32,340 nucleotides of DNA from Pseudomonadota bacterium (GTDB lineage Bacteria; Myxococcota_A; UBA796; SXON01), in contig JAUXTN010000163.1 of the NCBI GenBank assembly GCA_030684355.1, forward strand, positions 1 through 32,340, read 5' to 3'. The position numbers were made by a program, and so were the translations under genes. This document shows positions 7,813 through 14,603 of this stretch, in pieces. The notes beneath the pieces are model-generated. The model was not told the origin of the DNA. It worked only from the letters and a program-made list of their open reading frames with translations, and searched no databases. The number at the start of each line of letters is the position of its first letter. The first letter of the stretch is position 1.

Positions 7813-8579
7813 CAGAGGGGATCCTCGGTCACGGCGGGGGTGAGGGCCTCGATCGTCTCGACCACGCCGTAGCTGCGGGGCGGGGGGACCTCGCGGGCGA
7901 CCGCGGTGACGGTGCCGCCGAGCCACGAGAGCTCCGACTTCACGAGGAGGCCGCTCGCGTCGACGTCGAAGCGGGCGGTGCCGCCGACGCCGGTGGCGGT
8001 GTAGCGGGTGACCTCGACCTTCTGGCCGGCCACCTTCGTGGTGCCGACGGTGCCGGCGTCGAGCGTGCCGGTGAGGACGGTGCCGGTCTCGACCAGCACG
8101 AGCGTGAGCTCGCCGCCGCCGGTCAGGAGGACGGTGCGGCCGGGATCGAGGAGGTCGAGGCTCGTGAGGCGGGCCTGTTCCTTGGTGAGGGTGGTCTCCT
8201 TCACGCCCGCGGCGTCCGCCACGGTCACGCGCCAGCCGCCGCCCGGAAGCTCGATGCCCTGGACCTGGGAGACCGCCCCGCCCTGATCGACCGACGTGGT
8301 GAACGTCGCGCCGCGCGTGCTCGACTGGCCGCTCGAGCGGCACACGAGCGGCTGACCGAGCACCGTCGCGTCCGTGTAGGACTCGATGATGCGGCGCTCG
8401 CCGTCTCCGCGCGGGAGGTAGCGGATCGTCAACTCGCGCGTGCCGATCGGCTTGCCATCGAGCGAGAGGTCGTACGTGATCTTGTGGGGCGGGAGGGGTT
8501 CCCCCGCCCGCGCCGTCGGCACGCCGATGAAGGCGAGCAGGACGAGGAGGAGCGCGGCGATGGCGGCCCGAATCGGCAT
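7812..8579 (-). CDS. Exported protein of unknown function, first gene of the ABC operon
   Basis: The 255-residue protein has a standard signal peptide (MPIRAAIAALLLVLLAFIGVPTARA) and then a beta-rich periplasmic domain starting HKITYDLSLDGKPIGTRELTIRYLP. That opening resembles exported families such as DUF6134/DUF3108, where a strand of the form ITYDV-x-DGK-x-IG begins a beta-barrel-like fold; the match is from memory and tentative. No catalytic residues are evident. It heads the operon: a TAGCAT hexamer ends 6 nt before its ATG, and its stop overlaps the start of the binding protein. Cotranscription suggests a role linked to the imported substrate, but this is inference. Confidence 0.75.
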   Translation of the reverse strand: MPIRAAIAALLLVLLAFIGVPTARAGEPLPPHKITYDLSLDGKPIGTRELTIRYLPRGDGERRIIESYTDATVLGQPLVCRSSGQSSTRGATFTTSVDQGGAVSQVQGIELPGGGWRVTVADAAGVKETTLTKEQARLTSLDLLDPGRTVLLTGGGELTLVLVETGTVLTGTLDAGTVGTTKVAGQKVEVTRYTATGVGGTARFDVDASGLLVKSELSWLGGTVTAVAREVPPPRSYGVVETIEALTPAVTEDPL

Positions 8580-8585
8580 CCGGAC

Positions 8586-8591
8586 ATGCTA
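8586..8591 (-). promoter_or_regulatory. TAGCAT -10-like element of the ABC operon
   Basis: TAGCAT on the minus strand ends 6 nt before the ATG at 8579 and has no Shine-Dalgarno sequence after it. It would drive a leaderless polycistronic transcript for the exported protein and the three importer genes. Confidence 0.5.
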
Positions 8592-8912
8592 ACCGGGGCT
8601 CGGTTCACCCGGGGCCCGCTGCGCGAGGGCCCGGAAGGGGCAGGGGCGCGGCAGCGATCGGGGGGGTCTGTTGAGCGGGCGCGTGGCTCGTACGGCCTAG
8701 GGGCCCGGCGTCCGCGCCCGGCTCGCGCCCTGGGTGGGCCGGGGCGAGGATCTGGGGGTGGCCGCTCCCGGGGTGCGTGGCCGGGGTGCGTGGCCTGGGA
8801 GCGCGGCCCCGGCGAGCGTTCGAGACGTGCGTTCGGCGCGCTCATGCCCGATCCGGTCATCCCGGCCACCCCGCGCGTGCAATCCGGGGGCCGATCGGGG
8901 CGTCCAACGTGC
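8592..8912. other. Divergent intergenic region
   Basis: This stretch lies between the ABC operon and the radical SAM gene. I find no convincing gene. It holds two direct copies of ggggtgcgtggcc near 8770-8795 and simple GC-rich sequence. The only candidate promoters are the hexamers at its two edges. Confidence 0.5.
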
Positions 8913-8918
8913 TAAGCG
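8913..8918 (+). promoter_or_regulatory. TAAGCG -10-like element of the radical SAM gene
   Basis: TAAGCG is followed by 6 nt (ccttcc) and GTG at 8925. Spacing fits the leaderless pattern seen elsewhere in the window; the final base is not T, so it is a weaker match. Confidence 0.35.
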
Positions 8919-8924
8919 CCTTCC

Positions 8925-10418
8925 GTGTCGAACGCGTGGACCCTCCGCGAGGCCCTCCGCGCCCGCCTCGCGGCGGAGCGTGGTGCGCCTTTCTACAGCC
9001 CCGGCTCCCAGCGGGTGGCGATGGTGTACCCGTCGCCCTACCGCGTGGGCATGTCGTCGCTCGGGTTCCAGTGGATCTCCGGGCAGCTCGCGGACGCGGG
9101 GTTCTCGGTCGAGCGCGTGTTCCTGCCGGACGACGCCGAGGCGTGGCGCCACTCCAAGCTGCGCCCCATCTCGATGGAGACCCACACCGCGCTCGGTCAG
9201 TTCCCGCTCCTCGCGGTGAGCGTAGCGTACGAGCTGGAGCTGGCCGGCCTCATCGAGATCCTGGAGCTCGCGGGCATCCCGCCGCTCCGCGCCGACCGCA
9301 CGCCTGGCCACCCCAAGATCCTCATCGGCGGCCCCCTCACCTTCTCGAACCCGCTCCCGCTCGGCCCCTTCGCCGACGCCGTGCTCCTCGGCGAGGCCGA
9401 CGACACCGTGGTCCCCGCGGTCGAGGGCTTCTTCGCGACCGGCCGGTTCGACCACGTCGCGGACCTGCCGGGCGGCTGGCTCCCCGAGGCCATGGGCGAG
9501 CGGCTGCCGGCCGTGGGCCGCGCGGAGGACGAGCGGCTGCCGGCGCGCTCGCGCCTCTGGGCGCCCGACGCCGAATTGCATGACATGTTCCTGATGGAGG
9601 GCGAGCGGGGGTGTCACCGCGCATGCACCTTCTGTGTCATGCGGCGCAGCACCAACGGGGGCATGCGGCTGGTCACGCCCGAGAAGCTCCTCTCGTATGT
9701 GCCGCCGGACGCGCCCCGGGTCGGTCTCGTCGGGGCCGCGATCTCCGACCATCCGCAGCTGGTGGGGCTCCTGGAATCGCTGGTCGAGGCGGGCAAGGGC
9801 ATCGGCATCTCGTCGCTCCGGGCGGACCGGGTGGCGTTGAAGCCCGATATTCCCCGACTTCTTCGCTTGGGTGGCTACAAGACGCTGACCGTGGCGAGCG
9901 ACGCCGCGTCCCAACGCCTGCGCCGCACGATCATGAAGGGCACCACGGAGGCGCACCTCGTGGCGTGCGCCGAGGCGGCGCGCGAGCACAAGTATCGCAC
10001 CTTGAAGGTGTACATGATGCTGGGCGTGCCCGACGAGACCGACGAGGACATCGACGAGCTCATCACCTTCACGCGCAAGCTGGCCGCCATCCACCCGACC
10101 GCGCTTGGCATCGCGCCGTTCGTGCCGAAGCGGAACACGCCGCTGGACGGGGCTTCCTTCGCCGGGATTTCGCTGGTCGAGGGGCGGTTGTCGCGGCTGA
10201 CGGCGGGCCTCCGAGGGTCGCGGGCCGAGGTGCGGCCTACCTCGGCGCGGTGGGCGTGGGTGGAACACAAGCTGGCGTCCGCGGGGATTGCGGGGGGGCA
10301 CATCGCGATCGCGGCGGTTCATGGCGGGGGCACGTTCGCGGCTTGGAAGAAGGCGTTCAAGGTGGCCGAGGAAGCCGCGGAGCGGCCTTGGCGGGGGTGG
10401 GAGGGCGCGACGGTTTGA
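8925..10418 (+). CDS. Radical SAM protein with B12-binding-like N terminus
   Basis: The 497-residue protein carries the radical SAM cluster motif CHRACTFC with Cys 230, 234 and 237, which binds the 4Fe-4S cluster that cleaves S-adenosylmethionine. Residues 30-200 form a cobalamin-binding-like Rossmann region (RVAMVYPSPYRVGMSSLG, ILIGGPLTFSNP, GEADD), as in the MiaB-like and TIGR03960-type radical SAM proteins; no obvious DxHxxG cobalamin motif is present. After the cluster come HPQLVGLLESLVEAG and the TIM-barrel strands, ending with LKVYMMLGVPDETDEDI. The reaction is unknown. The gene is monocistronic and converges on the HNH gene. Confidence 0.87.
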   Translation: MSNAWTLREALRARLAAERGAPFYSPGSQRVAMVYPSPYRVGMSSLGFQWISGQLADAGFSVERVFLPDDAEAWRHSKLRPISMETHTALGQFPLLAVSVAYELELAGLIEILELAGIPPLRADRTPGHPKILIGGPLTFSNPLPLGPFADAVLLGEADDTVVPAVEGFFATGRFDHVADLPGGWLPEAMGERLPAVGRAEDERLPARSRLWAPDAELHDMFLMEGERGCHRACTFCVMRRSTNGGMRLVTPEKLLSYVPPDAPRVGLVGAAISDHPQLVGLLESLVEAGKGIGISSLRADRVALKPDIPRLLRLGGYKTLTVASDAASQRLRRTIMKGTTEAHLVACAEAAREHKYRTLKVYMMLGVPDETDEDIDELITFTRKLAAIHPTALGIAPFVPKRNTPLDGASFAGISLVEGRLSRLTAGLRGSRAEVRPTSARWAWVEHKLASAGIAGGHIAIAAVHGGGTFAAWKKAFKVAEEAAERPWRGWEGATV

Positions 10419-10444
10419 GGGCGGGTGGGCGCGGGCGGTAGCCG

Positions 10445-10510
10445 CGGCCGGGGGGAGCGCGGCCGGGGGAGCGCGGCCGGGTCAACGTGGCCGGGTCAAC
10501 GTGGCCGGGT
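10445..10510 (+). repeat. Short GC-rich tandem repeats between convergent genes
   Basis: Two or three copies of gagcgcggccgggg are followed by two copies of gtcaacgtggccgg, between the ends of the radical SAM and HNH genes. There is no U-tract. They could be slipped-strand expansions or part of a factor-dependent termination zone; nothing in the sequence decides this. Confidence 0.7.
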
Positions 10511-10576
10511 GGCACGCGGATGGCTGGGGCGCGGCCGCGTGCCTTCCGTGTCACATCCGCTCCAGCGTCGCGCGTG

Positions 10577-12100
10577 TCACATTTCGGGCCCATCCACCAC
10601 CGTGGCCACGCGGCCGGGGAACGACCACACGACGGCGGCGCCCACCTTCTCCACCTGCACGTGCCCGGCATGGATCAGCCGCAGGTGGCAGCTCGTGCAC
10701 ACACACAGGCCATTGTCCAAGGTGTCCGCGCCACCGTGCTGGCGAAACCGCACGTGGTGGGCGTGGTTGCGGAGCGCTCGGCGGCGGCATTCGGGGTTTG
10801 CGCAGATGAAGCGGTCGCGCTCCTTCACCCGGCCGAACCCGCGTTGGGGCGGTAGCTCCACGGCGAGCAGCCACCGCGCGGCCTGGGGCAGATCCGGGTG
10901 GACGCGGTCGGTGAGCCGGGGTGGCACCGGCGTCTGGGTGCTTCCGAGAGCGACAGTTCCTGTCGCGGTGCCCATGACGGCCTCGTAGGCGTCGAGCAGC
11001 ACGTCCGGGTCGGCGCCCGCTTCAACCTGACGCGAGGCACGGTCGAGCTCGACGGCGGGGGTGCGCTCGGCGACGGTGATCCAGCGCACCACATCGTCGT
11101 CGGTTGCCACGCGCGCGACCGCTTCAACCCGGGCAAGGGACATCCCGGCGCGCGCGGCTGCGCCCAACTCGGGGAGGCGCCGGAGCGCACGCGCCAGGCG
11201 CTGGTGCCGCTGGAGGCTCCGTACGGTGCACCCCAGCACGGTCTGACAGAAGGACGCGACGTCGCGAAACCCCCAGCCCCGGTGAAGCCGCTCGCGCACC
11301 ACGCGCTCATAGATCTGCCCCAATTCGACCACCCGAATGCGCCGCGCCGCCTGGATCGTGGACAGGAGCCCCATCGCATCGGTGAGACTGCTCGGCGAGC
11401 GCCAGGGGCCCACCAGGGAGTCCGCGGGATCCGCGAAGCCCCACTCGGTGTCACTCGAGGCCATGGAGGGCCTGGGCGCGGCCGCGAGTGCGGTGGCGAC
11501 AACCTGCTCCGCACGGTCTGCCCGCCACCAACCCAACATGCGCTCATCCGCCTCGCGGTCCGCGAGGGGCAGCCCTTCGAGGAGCCGCACCCTTTCCCGC
11601 GCGTGCCAGATGGCGAGAATATCCGCCTCCCCCGGCTCGATCGTGGCGCCCACGCCCGACGGGCGCCGCACCCGCGCGGGGAGCTCGCCCGCGACGGCCG
11701 CGGCGACCCAGGCCTCCTGCGCGGCCGGATGGCAGGTTCCCGGCGCGGTGACCGCTACGGTCAGCGGGATGCGCCCCGCGCAGACAGCGCGGAGCACCTC
11801 CCTCAATCCGCTCCGCACGAGCCGCAGGACGCTCCGAATCCACGCCTCCCCCCAGTCAACATGTTCCCGCGTGAACGCCAGCCACCCTGGATAGCCGAGC
11901 GGCGCCAGATCCTGACCCTGGAGGTAGAGCAGCACCCGCGCCAGGCGTAGATCCAGCGCCGGCCCCGCCTTTGCCAGAGCGCGTAGACGAGACTGAAGGG
12001 CATCCCGTTCCGACCACACACGCGCCAACAGCGGCGCCACGCCGACGCGGAAGGACCTGGCCGGAGCGAGCGGGGTAAGGACGGAGGGGAGGCTCAACAT
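10577..12100 (-). CDS. HNH endonuclease-domain protein
   Basis: This 507-residue protein ends in an HNH nuclease domain (about residues 430-480): zinc pairs CANPEC and CTSC, the NHAHHV core with the catalytic His, then DNGLCVC and CHLRLIH. The long N-terminal part holds two related helical modules, around LGYPGWLAFTREHV and WGFRDVASFCQTVLG, each followed by a Leu-rich helix and an AVAVTA/ARVATDDD-type segment. This layout occurs in a family of repeat-plus-HNH proteins common in actinobacteria and myxobacteria, whose role is unclear. The ATG at 12100 is chosen because TACGTT ends 6 nt before it. The gene contains one perfect copy of the dispersed palindrome. Confidence 0.85.
   Translation of the reverse strand: MLSLPSVLTPLAPARSFRVGVAPLLARVWSERDALQSRLRALAKAGPALDLRLARVLLYLQGQDLAPLGYPGWLAFTREHVDWGEAWIRSVLRLVRSGLREVLRAVCAGRIPLTVAVTAPGTCHPAAQEAWVAAAVAGELPARVRRPSGVGATIEPGEADILAIWHARERVRLLEGLPLADREADERMLGWWRADRAEQVVATALAAAPRPSMASSDTEWGFADPADSLVGPWRSPSSLTDAMGLLSTIQAARRIRVVELGQIYERVVRERLHRGWGFRDVASFCQTVLGCTVRSLQRHQRLARALRRLPELGAAARAGMSLARVEAVARVATDDDVVRWITVAERTPAVELDRASRQVEAGADPDVLLDAYEAVMGTATGTVALGSTQTPVPPRLTDRVHPDLPQAARWLLAVELPPQRGFGRVKERDRFICANPECRRRALRNHAHHVRFRQHGGADTLDNGLCVCTSCHLRLIHAGHVQVEKVGAAVVWSFPGRVATVVDGPEM
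10950..10966. repeat. Perfect palindrome GCGACAG-N3-CTGTCGC inside the HNH gene
   Basis: The 17-nt element GCGACAGTTCCTGTCGC has 7-bp arms and a 3-nt centre. It is the same element as at 31217 and, in the other orientation, at 32101 and 32278. It lies in a coding region between the helical modules and the nuclease domain and keeps the frame open. Confidence 0.85.
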
Positions 12101-12106
12101 GACACA

Positions 12107-12134
12107 AACGTATCGTGGGAGACGCGGCTGGCAA
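12107..12134 (-). promoter_or_regulatory. Promoter of the HNH gene
   Basis: On the minus strand TTGCCA (12134-12129) is followed after 16 nt by TACGTT (12112-12107) and then 6 nt before the ATG at 12100. This is the most complete sigma-70-like promoter in the window. No Shine-Dalgarno sequence fits, so the transcript should be leaderless. Confidence 0.6.
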
Positions 12135-12151
12135 TGACATCCTTGGACGCG

Positions 12152-12168
12152 GCGACAGAAAACATCGC
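12152..12168. repeat. Diverged copy of the palindrome, upstream of the HNH gene
   Basis: GCGACAGAAAACATCGC differs from GCGACAGGAACTGTCGC at four positions but keeps the outer arms. It lies about 50 nt upstream of the HNH start codon. Confidence 0.4.
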
Positions 12169-12256
12169 TATGCATCTAAGTTATTTCGTCTATCAGCCTT
12201 AACACGAAGGTCGCACGACGATCGGACGCGGCAGCGCCCGCTGGCTTCGCGCCCGA

Positions 12257-12273
12257 GCGACAGAAACTATCGC
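12257..12273. repeat. Second diverged copy of the palindrome
   Basis: GCGACAGAAACTATCGC differs from GCGACAGGAACTGTCGC by two G-to-A changes. With the copy at 12152 it makes a pair about 105 nt apart in the lower-GC stretch upstream of the HNH gene. Confidence 0.5.
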
Positions 12274-12503
12274 GAACGCTCGTCGCCTTCGCGAAGGCCC
12301 ACGCACGCCACACGCCACACGCCGATTCCGCGGCGGCGCCCCAATCGTCACCCTGCCAGCTCCGCCCACGTCGTGCCCTGCAAAGGCACGGGTGGGCGGC
12401 CATCCGGATGTGTAGCGGTTCAGCCGGGCTGTAACCCGATCTCGGGCGACGGTGGGAGCAGGCTTGGTGGAGGCGTACCACAGCGGTGCGCGAGAAGGCT
12501 TCG

Positions 12504-12834
12504 GTGCTCGCCAGAACTGACCCGGGTGTGCTCGCCAGAAGTAGACCACCCGTCGTCCCGACGTAGGGCGGGCAAGAAGGGCTTCGAGGAATCGGAGCCG
12601 ATGCCGGAGAAGAAGCCCTGCGGGATCTGCCGCCGATGGTTCAAGCCGGACCCGCGTGCCGGGAAGCGGCAGCGGGTGTGCTCCGCCGCCGCGTGCCAGT
12701 CCGAGCGCCCACGCCGGAACGCGGCCGCGTGGCGGGAGCAGAACGCCCAACAGCCCCGGAATCTCGCGCACATCCACGCGGCGTCGCGTACCCTGGCGGC
12801 CCACGAGCGTCATCGTCCGCTCCCCAGGTCGTGA
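12504..12834 (+). mobile_element. Insertion-sequence remnant
   Basis: Two direct copies of gtgctcgccagaa, 24 nt apart (12504 and 12528), each followed by a similar tail ending in gacc, look like the repeated transposase-binding sites found at the ends of some elements such as the IS21 family. Just downstream lies a small Cys-rich gene of a type often found next to insertion sequences. No transposase, second end or target duplication is visible, so this is a relic. Confidence 0.4.
12601..12834 (+). CDS. Small Cys-rich protein, probably truncated and IS-associated
   Basis: The 77-residue product begins MPEKKPCGICRRWFKPDPR and continues RQRVCSAAACQSERPRRN, giving a C-x2-C plus C-x4-C zinc-ribbon pattern. 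Small proteins with this pattern, usually continuing W-R-x-x-N-P-x-Y, are often seen beside insertion sequences in Myxococcota and Planctomycetes; this is from memory. Here the sequence changes after AAWREQN and the expected Pro-x-Tyr part is missing, so the 3' half is probably replaced. The tail overlaps the 3' end of the ATP-grasp gene by 25 nt on the opposite strand, consistent with an insertion there. Confidence 0.5.
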   Translation: MPEKKPCGICRRWFKPDPRAGKRQRVCSAAACQSERPRRNAAAWREQNAQQPRNLAHIHAASRTLAAHERHRPLPRS

Positions 12835-13613
12835 CCGAACAGACTGGCAATCAACTCCAACACTACGTCCGGGTCCGCGCCATAGAGCGCCGACTCCGCG
12901 ATCGAGTTGGGCTCGACCACGGCCAGCTCCCCCTCGGCCAGCTCCCCCTCGGCAAACTCCCACTCGGCCAGCTCCCCCTCGGCAAACTCCCACTCGGCAA
13001 GCAGCCCCACGTCGATGACCACAGCCTCCGGGAGCGTCGGCAACGCGCTCCACGCAGCCTCCGCGACGCGGGCGGCGTCGGCAAACCCGGCGTCGGCAAA
13101 CCCGGCGTCCGCGGCACCTACCGCGACGGGCCGACCGTCCACCGCATACAGCGATCCGGTCCGGCATGTGCCGCGGTCCAGGAAACACCGGTACTCGCGT
13201 AGGAACCGCACCGGCTCCGAGACGTAGACCGGCTCGTCGTCCGGCAATGCGGGCAGCGCCGCACCCGAGCTGTAGACGGCCGCCGCGAACGTCTTCTCCT
13301 GGACCGGCTTCACGAACAGGGGGCCCGCGCGCCCGCGAACACGCCCCAGGTTCGTCGCCTCGATGCGCCGGCGTGTCAGCTCGATCGGCAGGGAGGGCAA
13401 CCAACTCGGGTCGACGATCGGCAGGGGCAGCCCGAGCTCCTGGCAGGCGAACGCCACGAAGAGCTCCCCGCCGTAGATCAGCACGCGGCTCGCATCGAGC
13501 GCCGGCAGCGCCCAGGTCGCCGGCTGAACGACCAGCAATCCACGGCCGTGCGCCGCGGCGGCCATGCGCTCGGTCTCGTCGGTGGCACGTGGGGTCAGCA
13601 GCAGGGTGAGCAT
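12810..13613 (-). CDS. ATP-grasp domain protein, R2K-like (DUF4343-type)
   Basis: The 267-residue protein fits the small ATP-grasp families (R2K clade, DUF4343-type) that ligate a carboxylate to an amine using ATP; the substrate is unknown. Seen are the nucleotide-binding strand FVKPVQEKTF (Lys near residue 101), YVSEPVRFLREYRCFLDRG, and at the C terminus VVIDVGLL followed by AVVEPNSIAESALYGADP, which should carry the metal-binding Glu and Asn. A block of about 25 residues made of EFAEGELAEW-like repeats is inserted between those last two strands. A second short repeat gives ADAGFADAGF near residue 170. The ATG is preceded by TACCCC at 5 nt. It is divergent from the PqqB-like gene. Confidence 0.75.
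   Translation of the reverse strand: MLTLLLTPRATDETERMAAAAHGRGLLVVQPATWALPALDASRVLIYGGELFVAFACQELGLPLPIVDPSWLPSLPIELTRRRIEATNLGRVRGRAGPLFVKPVQEKTFAAAVYSSGAALPALPDDEPVYVSEPVRFLREYRCFLDRGTCRTGSLYAVDGRPVAVGAADAGFADAGFADAARVAEAAWSALPTLPEAVVIDVGLLAEWEFAEGELAEWEFAEGELAEGELAVVEPNSIAESALYGADPDVVLELIASLFGHDLGSGR
12923..12997 (-). repeat. 15-bp minisatellite in the ATP-grasp gene, 5 copies
   Basis: Five 15-bp units start at 12923, 12938, 12953, 12968 and 12983. Units 1, 2 and 4 read ccagctccccctcgg; units 3 and 5 read caaactcccactcgg. The alternating pattern suggests a later duplication of a two-unit block. On the minus strand they encode AEGEL and AEWEF. Confidence 0.95.
13075..13104 (-). repeat. Second 15-bp repeat in the ATP-grasp gene, 2 copies
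   Basis: Two perfect copies of gcgtcggcaaacccg, followed by a partial third, encode the GFADA repeat on the minus strand. Confidence 0.9.
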
Positions 13614-13689
13614 GCCCGGGGGTATCGCACGCCAAGCCGGGCGCCAGCTCCAGACCTCCCGCTTCATCCCGCGCCTCGCCCCACCCGGC

Positions 13690-13695
13690 TATCTT
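13690..13695 (+). promoter_or_regulatory. TATCTT -10-like element of the PqqB-like gene
   Basis: TATCTT is followed by ccgccc (6 nt) and ATG at 13702. The divergent ATP-grasp gene has TACCCC 5 nt before its own ATG, so both promoters fit in the 88-nt gap. Confidence 0.55.
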
Positions 13696-13701
13696 CCGCC
13701 C

Positions 13702-14532
13702 ATGCCCCCCTTCCTCCTCGTGCTCGGCGTCGCCCAGGACGGCGGCCACCCCCAACCCGGGTGCACCCGGCCCTGCTGCGCGACACCCGGCCCACGCCAC
13801 CTCCAAGCCTCGCTCGCCCTGGTCGACCCCGACACCCGGCAACGTTGGATCCTCGATGCCACGCCCGCGCTGCCCGAGCAGCTCGCGCGCCTCGACGACG
13901 CCGCGCCCGGCACGCTCGACGGCATCCTGCTCACCCACGCACACATGGGCCATTACACCGGCTTGTTGTGGCTCGGCCGCGAGGTGATGGCCACCCACGG
14001 CCTCCCCCTCTACGTCCTCCCGCGGCTCGCGACCTTCCTGCGCACGAACGGGCCGTGGAGCCAGCTCGTGTCCCTCGGAAACGTGACACTCCAGGTCGGT
14101 GCGGCGGCCCAACTCGGCCCCCGCCTCCGCGCGCGCGCCCTCCAGGTCCCCCACCGCGACGAGTACAGCGAAACGGTCGCGTGGCACATCCAAGGCCCCA
14201 CCCGCTCGGCGCTCTACCTGCCCGACATCGACGCCTGGGAGTCCTGGGACCTCCGCCTCGAGGACGTCCTCGCTGGCGTCGACGCCGCCTGGATCGACGG
14301 CACCTTCTGGGCCGACGGCGAGCTGGGGCGCGACATGGCGGAGGTGCCCCACCCGCGCATCCGGGACACGCTCGCGCGCCTCGCCGCGCTCCCGGCTTCG
14401 GAGCGCCAGAAGGTCCGGTTCACCCATCTGAACCACACCAACCCCGTGCTCGATCCCACCTCCCCCGAGGCCCGTGCGGTCGTGGCCGCGGGGATGTCCG
14501 TCGCTTGGGAAGGCGAACGGTTCGAGCTGTAA
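13702..14532 (+). CDS. PqqB-like metallo-beta-lactamase-fold hydrolase
   Basis: This 276-residue protein has the PqqB-type opening VLGVAQDGGHPQPGC with further Cys residues just after (TRPCC), and the metal motif THAHMGHYTGL near residue 79, where Gly replaces the usual Asp as in PqqB. Near the end FTHLNHTNP gives further His ligands. PqqB acts in pyrroloquinoline quinone synthesis, but no other pqq gene is here, and many PqqB-like proteins in non-PQQ genomes have other, unknown roles. The start is set by the hexamer at 13690. It is divergent from the ATP-grasp gene. Confidence 0.85.
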   Translation: MPPFLLVLGVAQDGGHPQPGCTRPCCATPGPRHLQASLALVDPDTRQRWILDATPALPEQLARLDDAAPGTLDGILLTHAHMGHYTGLLWLGREVMATHGLPLYVLPRLATFLRTNGPWSQLVSLGNVTLQVGAAAQLGPRLRARALQVPHRDEYSETVAWHIQGPTRSALYLPDIDAWESWDLRLEDVLAGVDAAWIDGTFWADGELGRDMAEVPHPRIRDTLARLAALPASERQKVRFTHLNHTNPVLDPTSPEARAVVAAGMSVAWEGERFEL

Positions 14533-14603
14533 TCGTCACCGCACGCCCCACCCCGCAAGCCCAGCTCCCCGCACAACCTCGTGCGCCCGCATAGAAGGTC
14601 GGC

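Larger units (their letters stand above)
12135..12503. other. Lower-GC intergenic stretch
   Basis: About 370 nt of noticeably lower GC than the rest of the window, with AT-rich patches such as tctaagttatttcgtc near 12176. Apart from the two diverged palindromes I see no gene, RNA fold or terminator. Together with the insertion-sequence remnant to its right it suggests acquired DNA. Confidence 0.5.

Noticed and set aside
8697..10322. Minus-strand open frame under the radical SAM gene
   Set aside because: Antisense to a gene with a clear radical SAM cluster motif; composition is that of a shadow.
13702..14532. Assignment as true PqqB in a PQQ pathway
   Set aside because: No pqqA, C, D or E in the window, and PqqB-like proteins occur widely outside PQQ synthesis; only the family is claimed.
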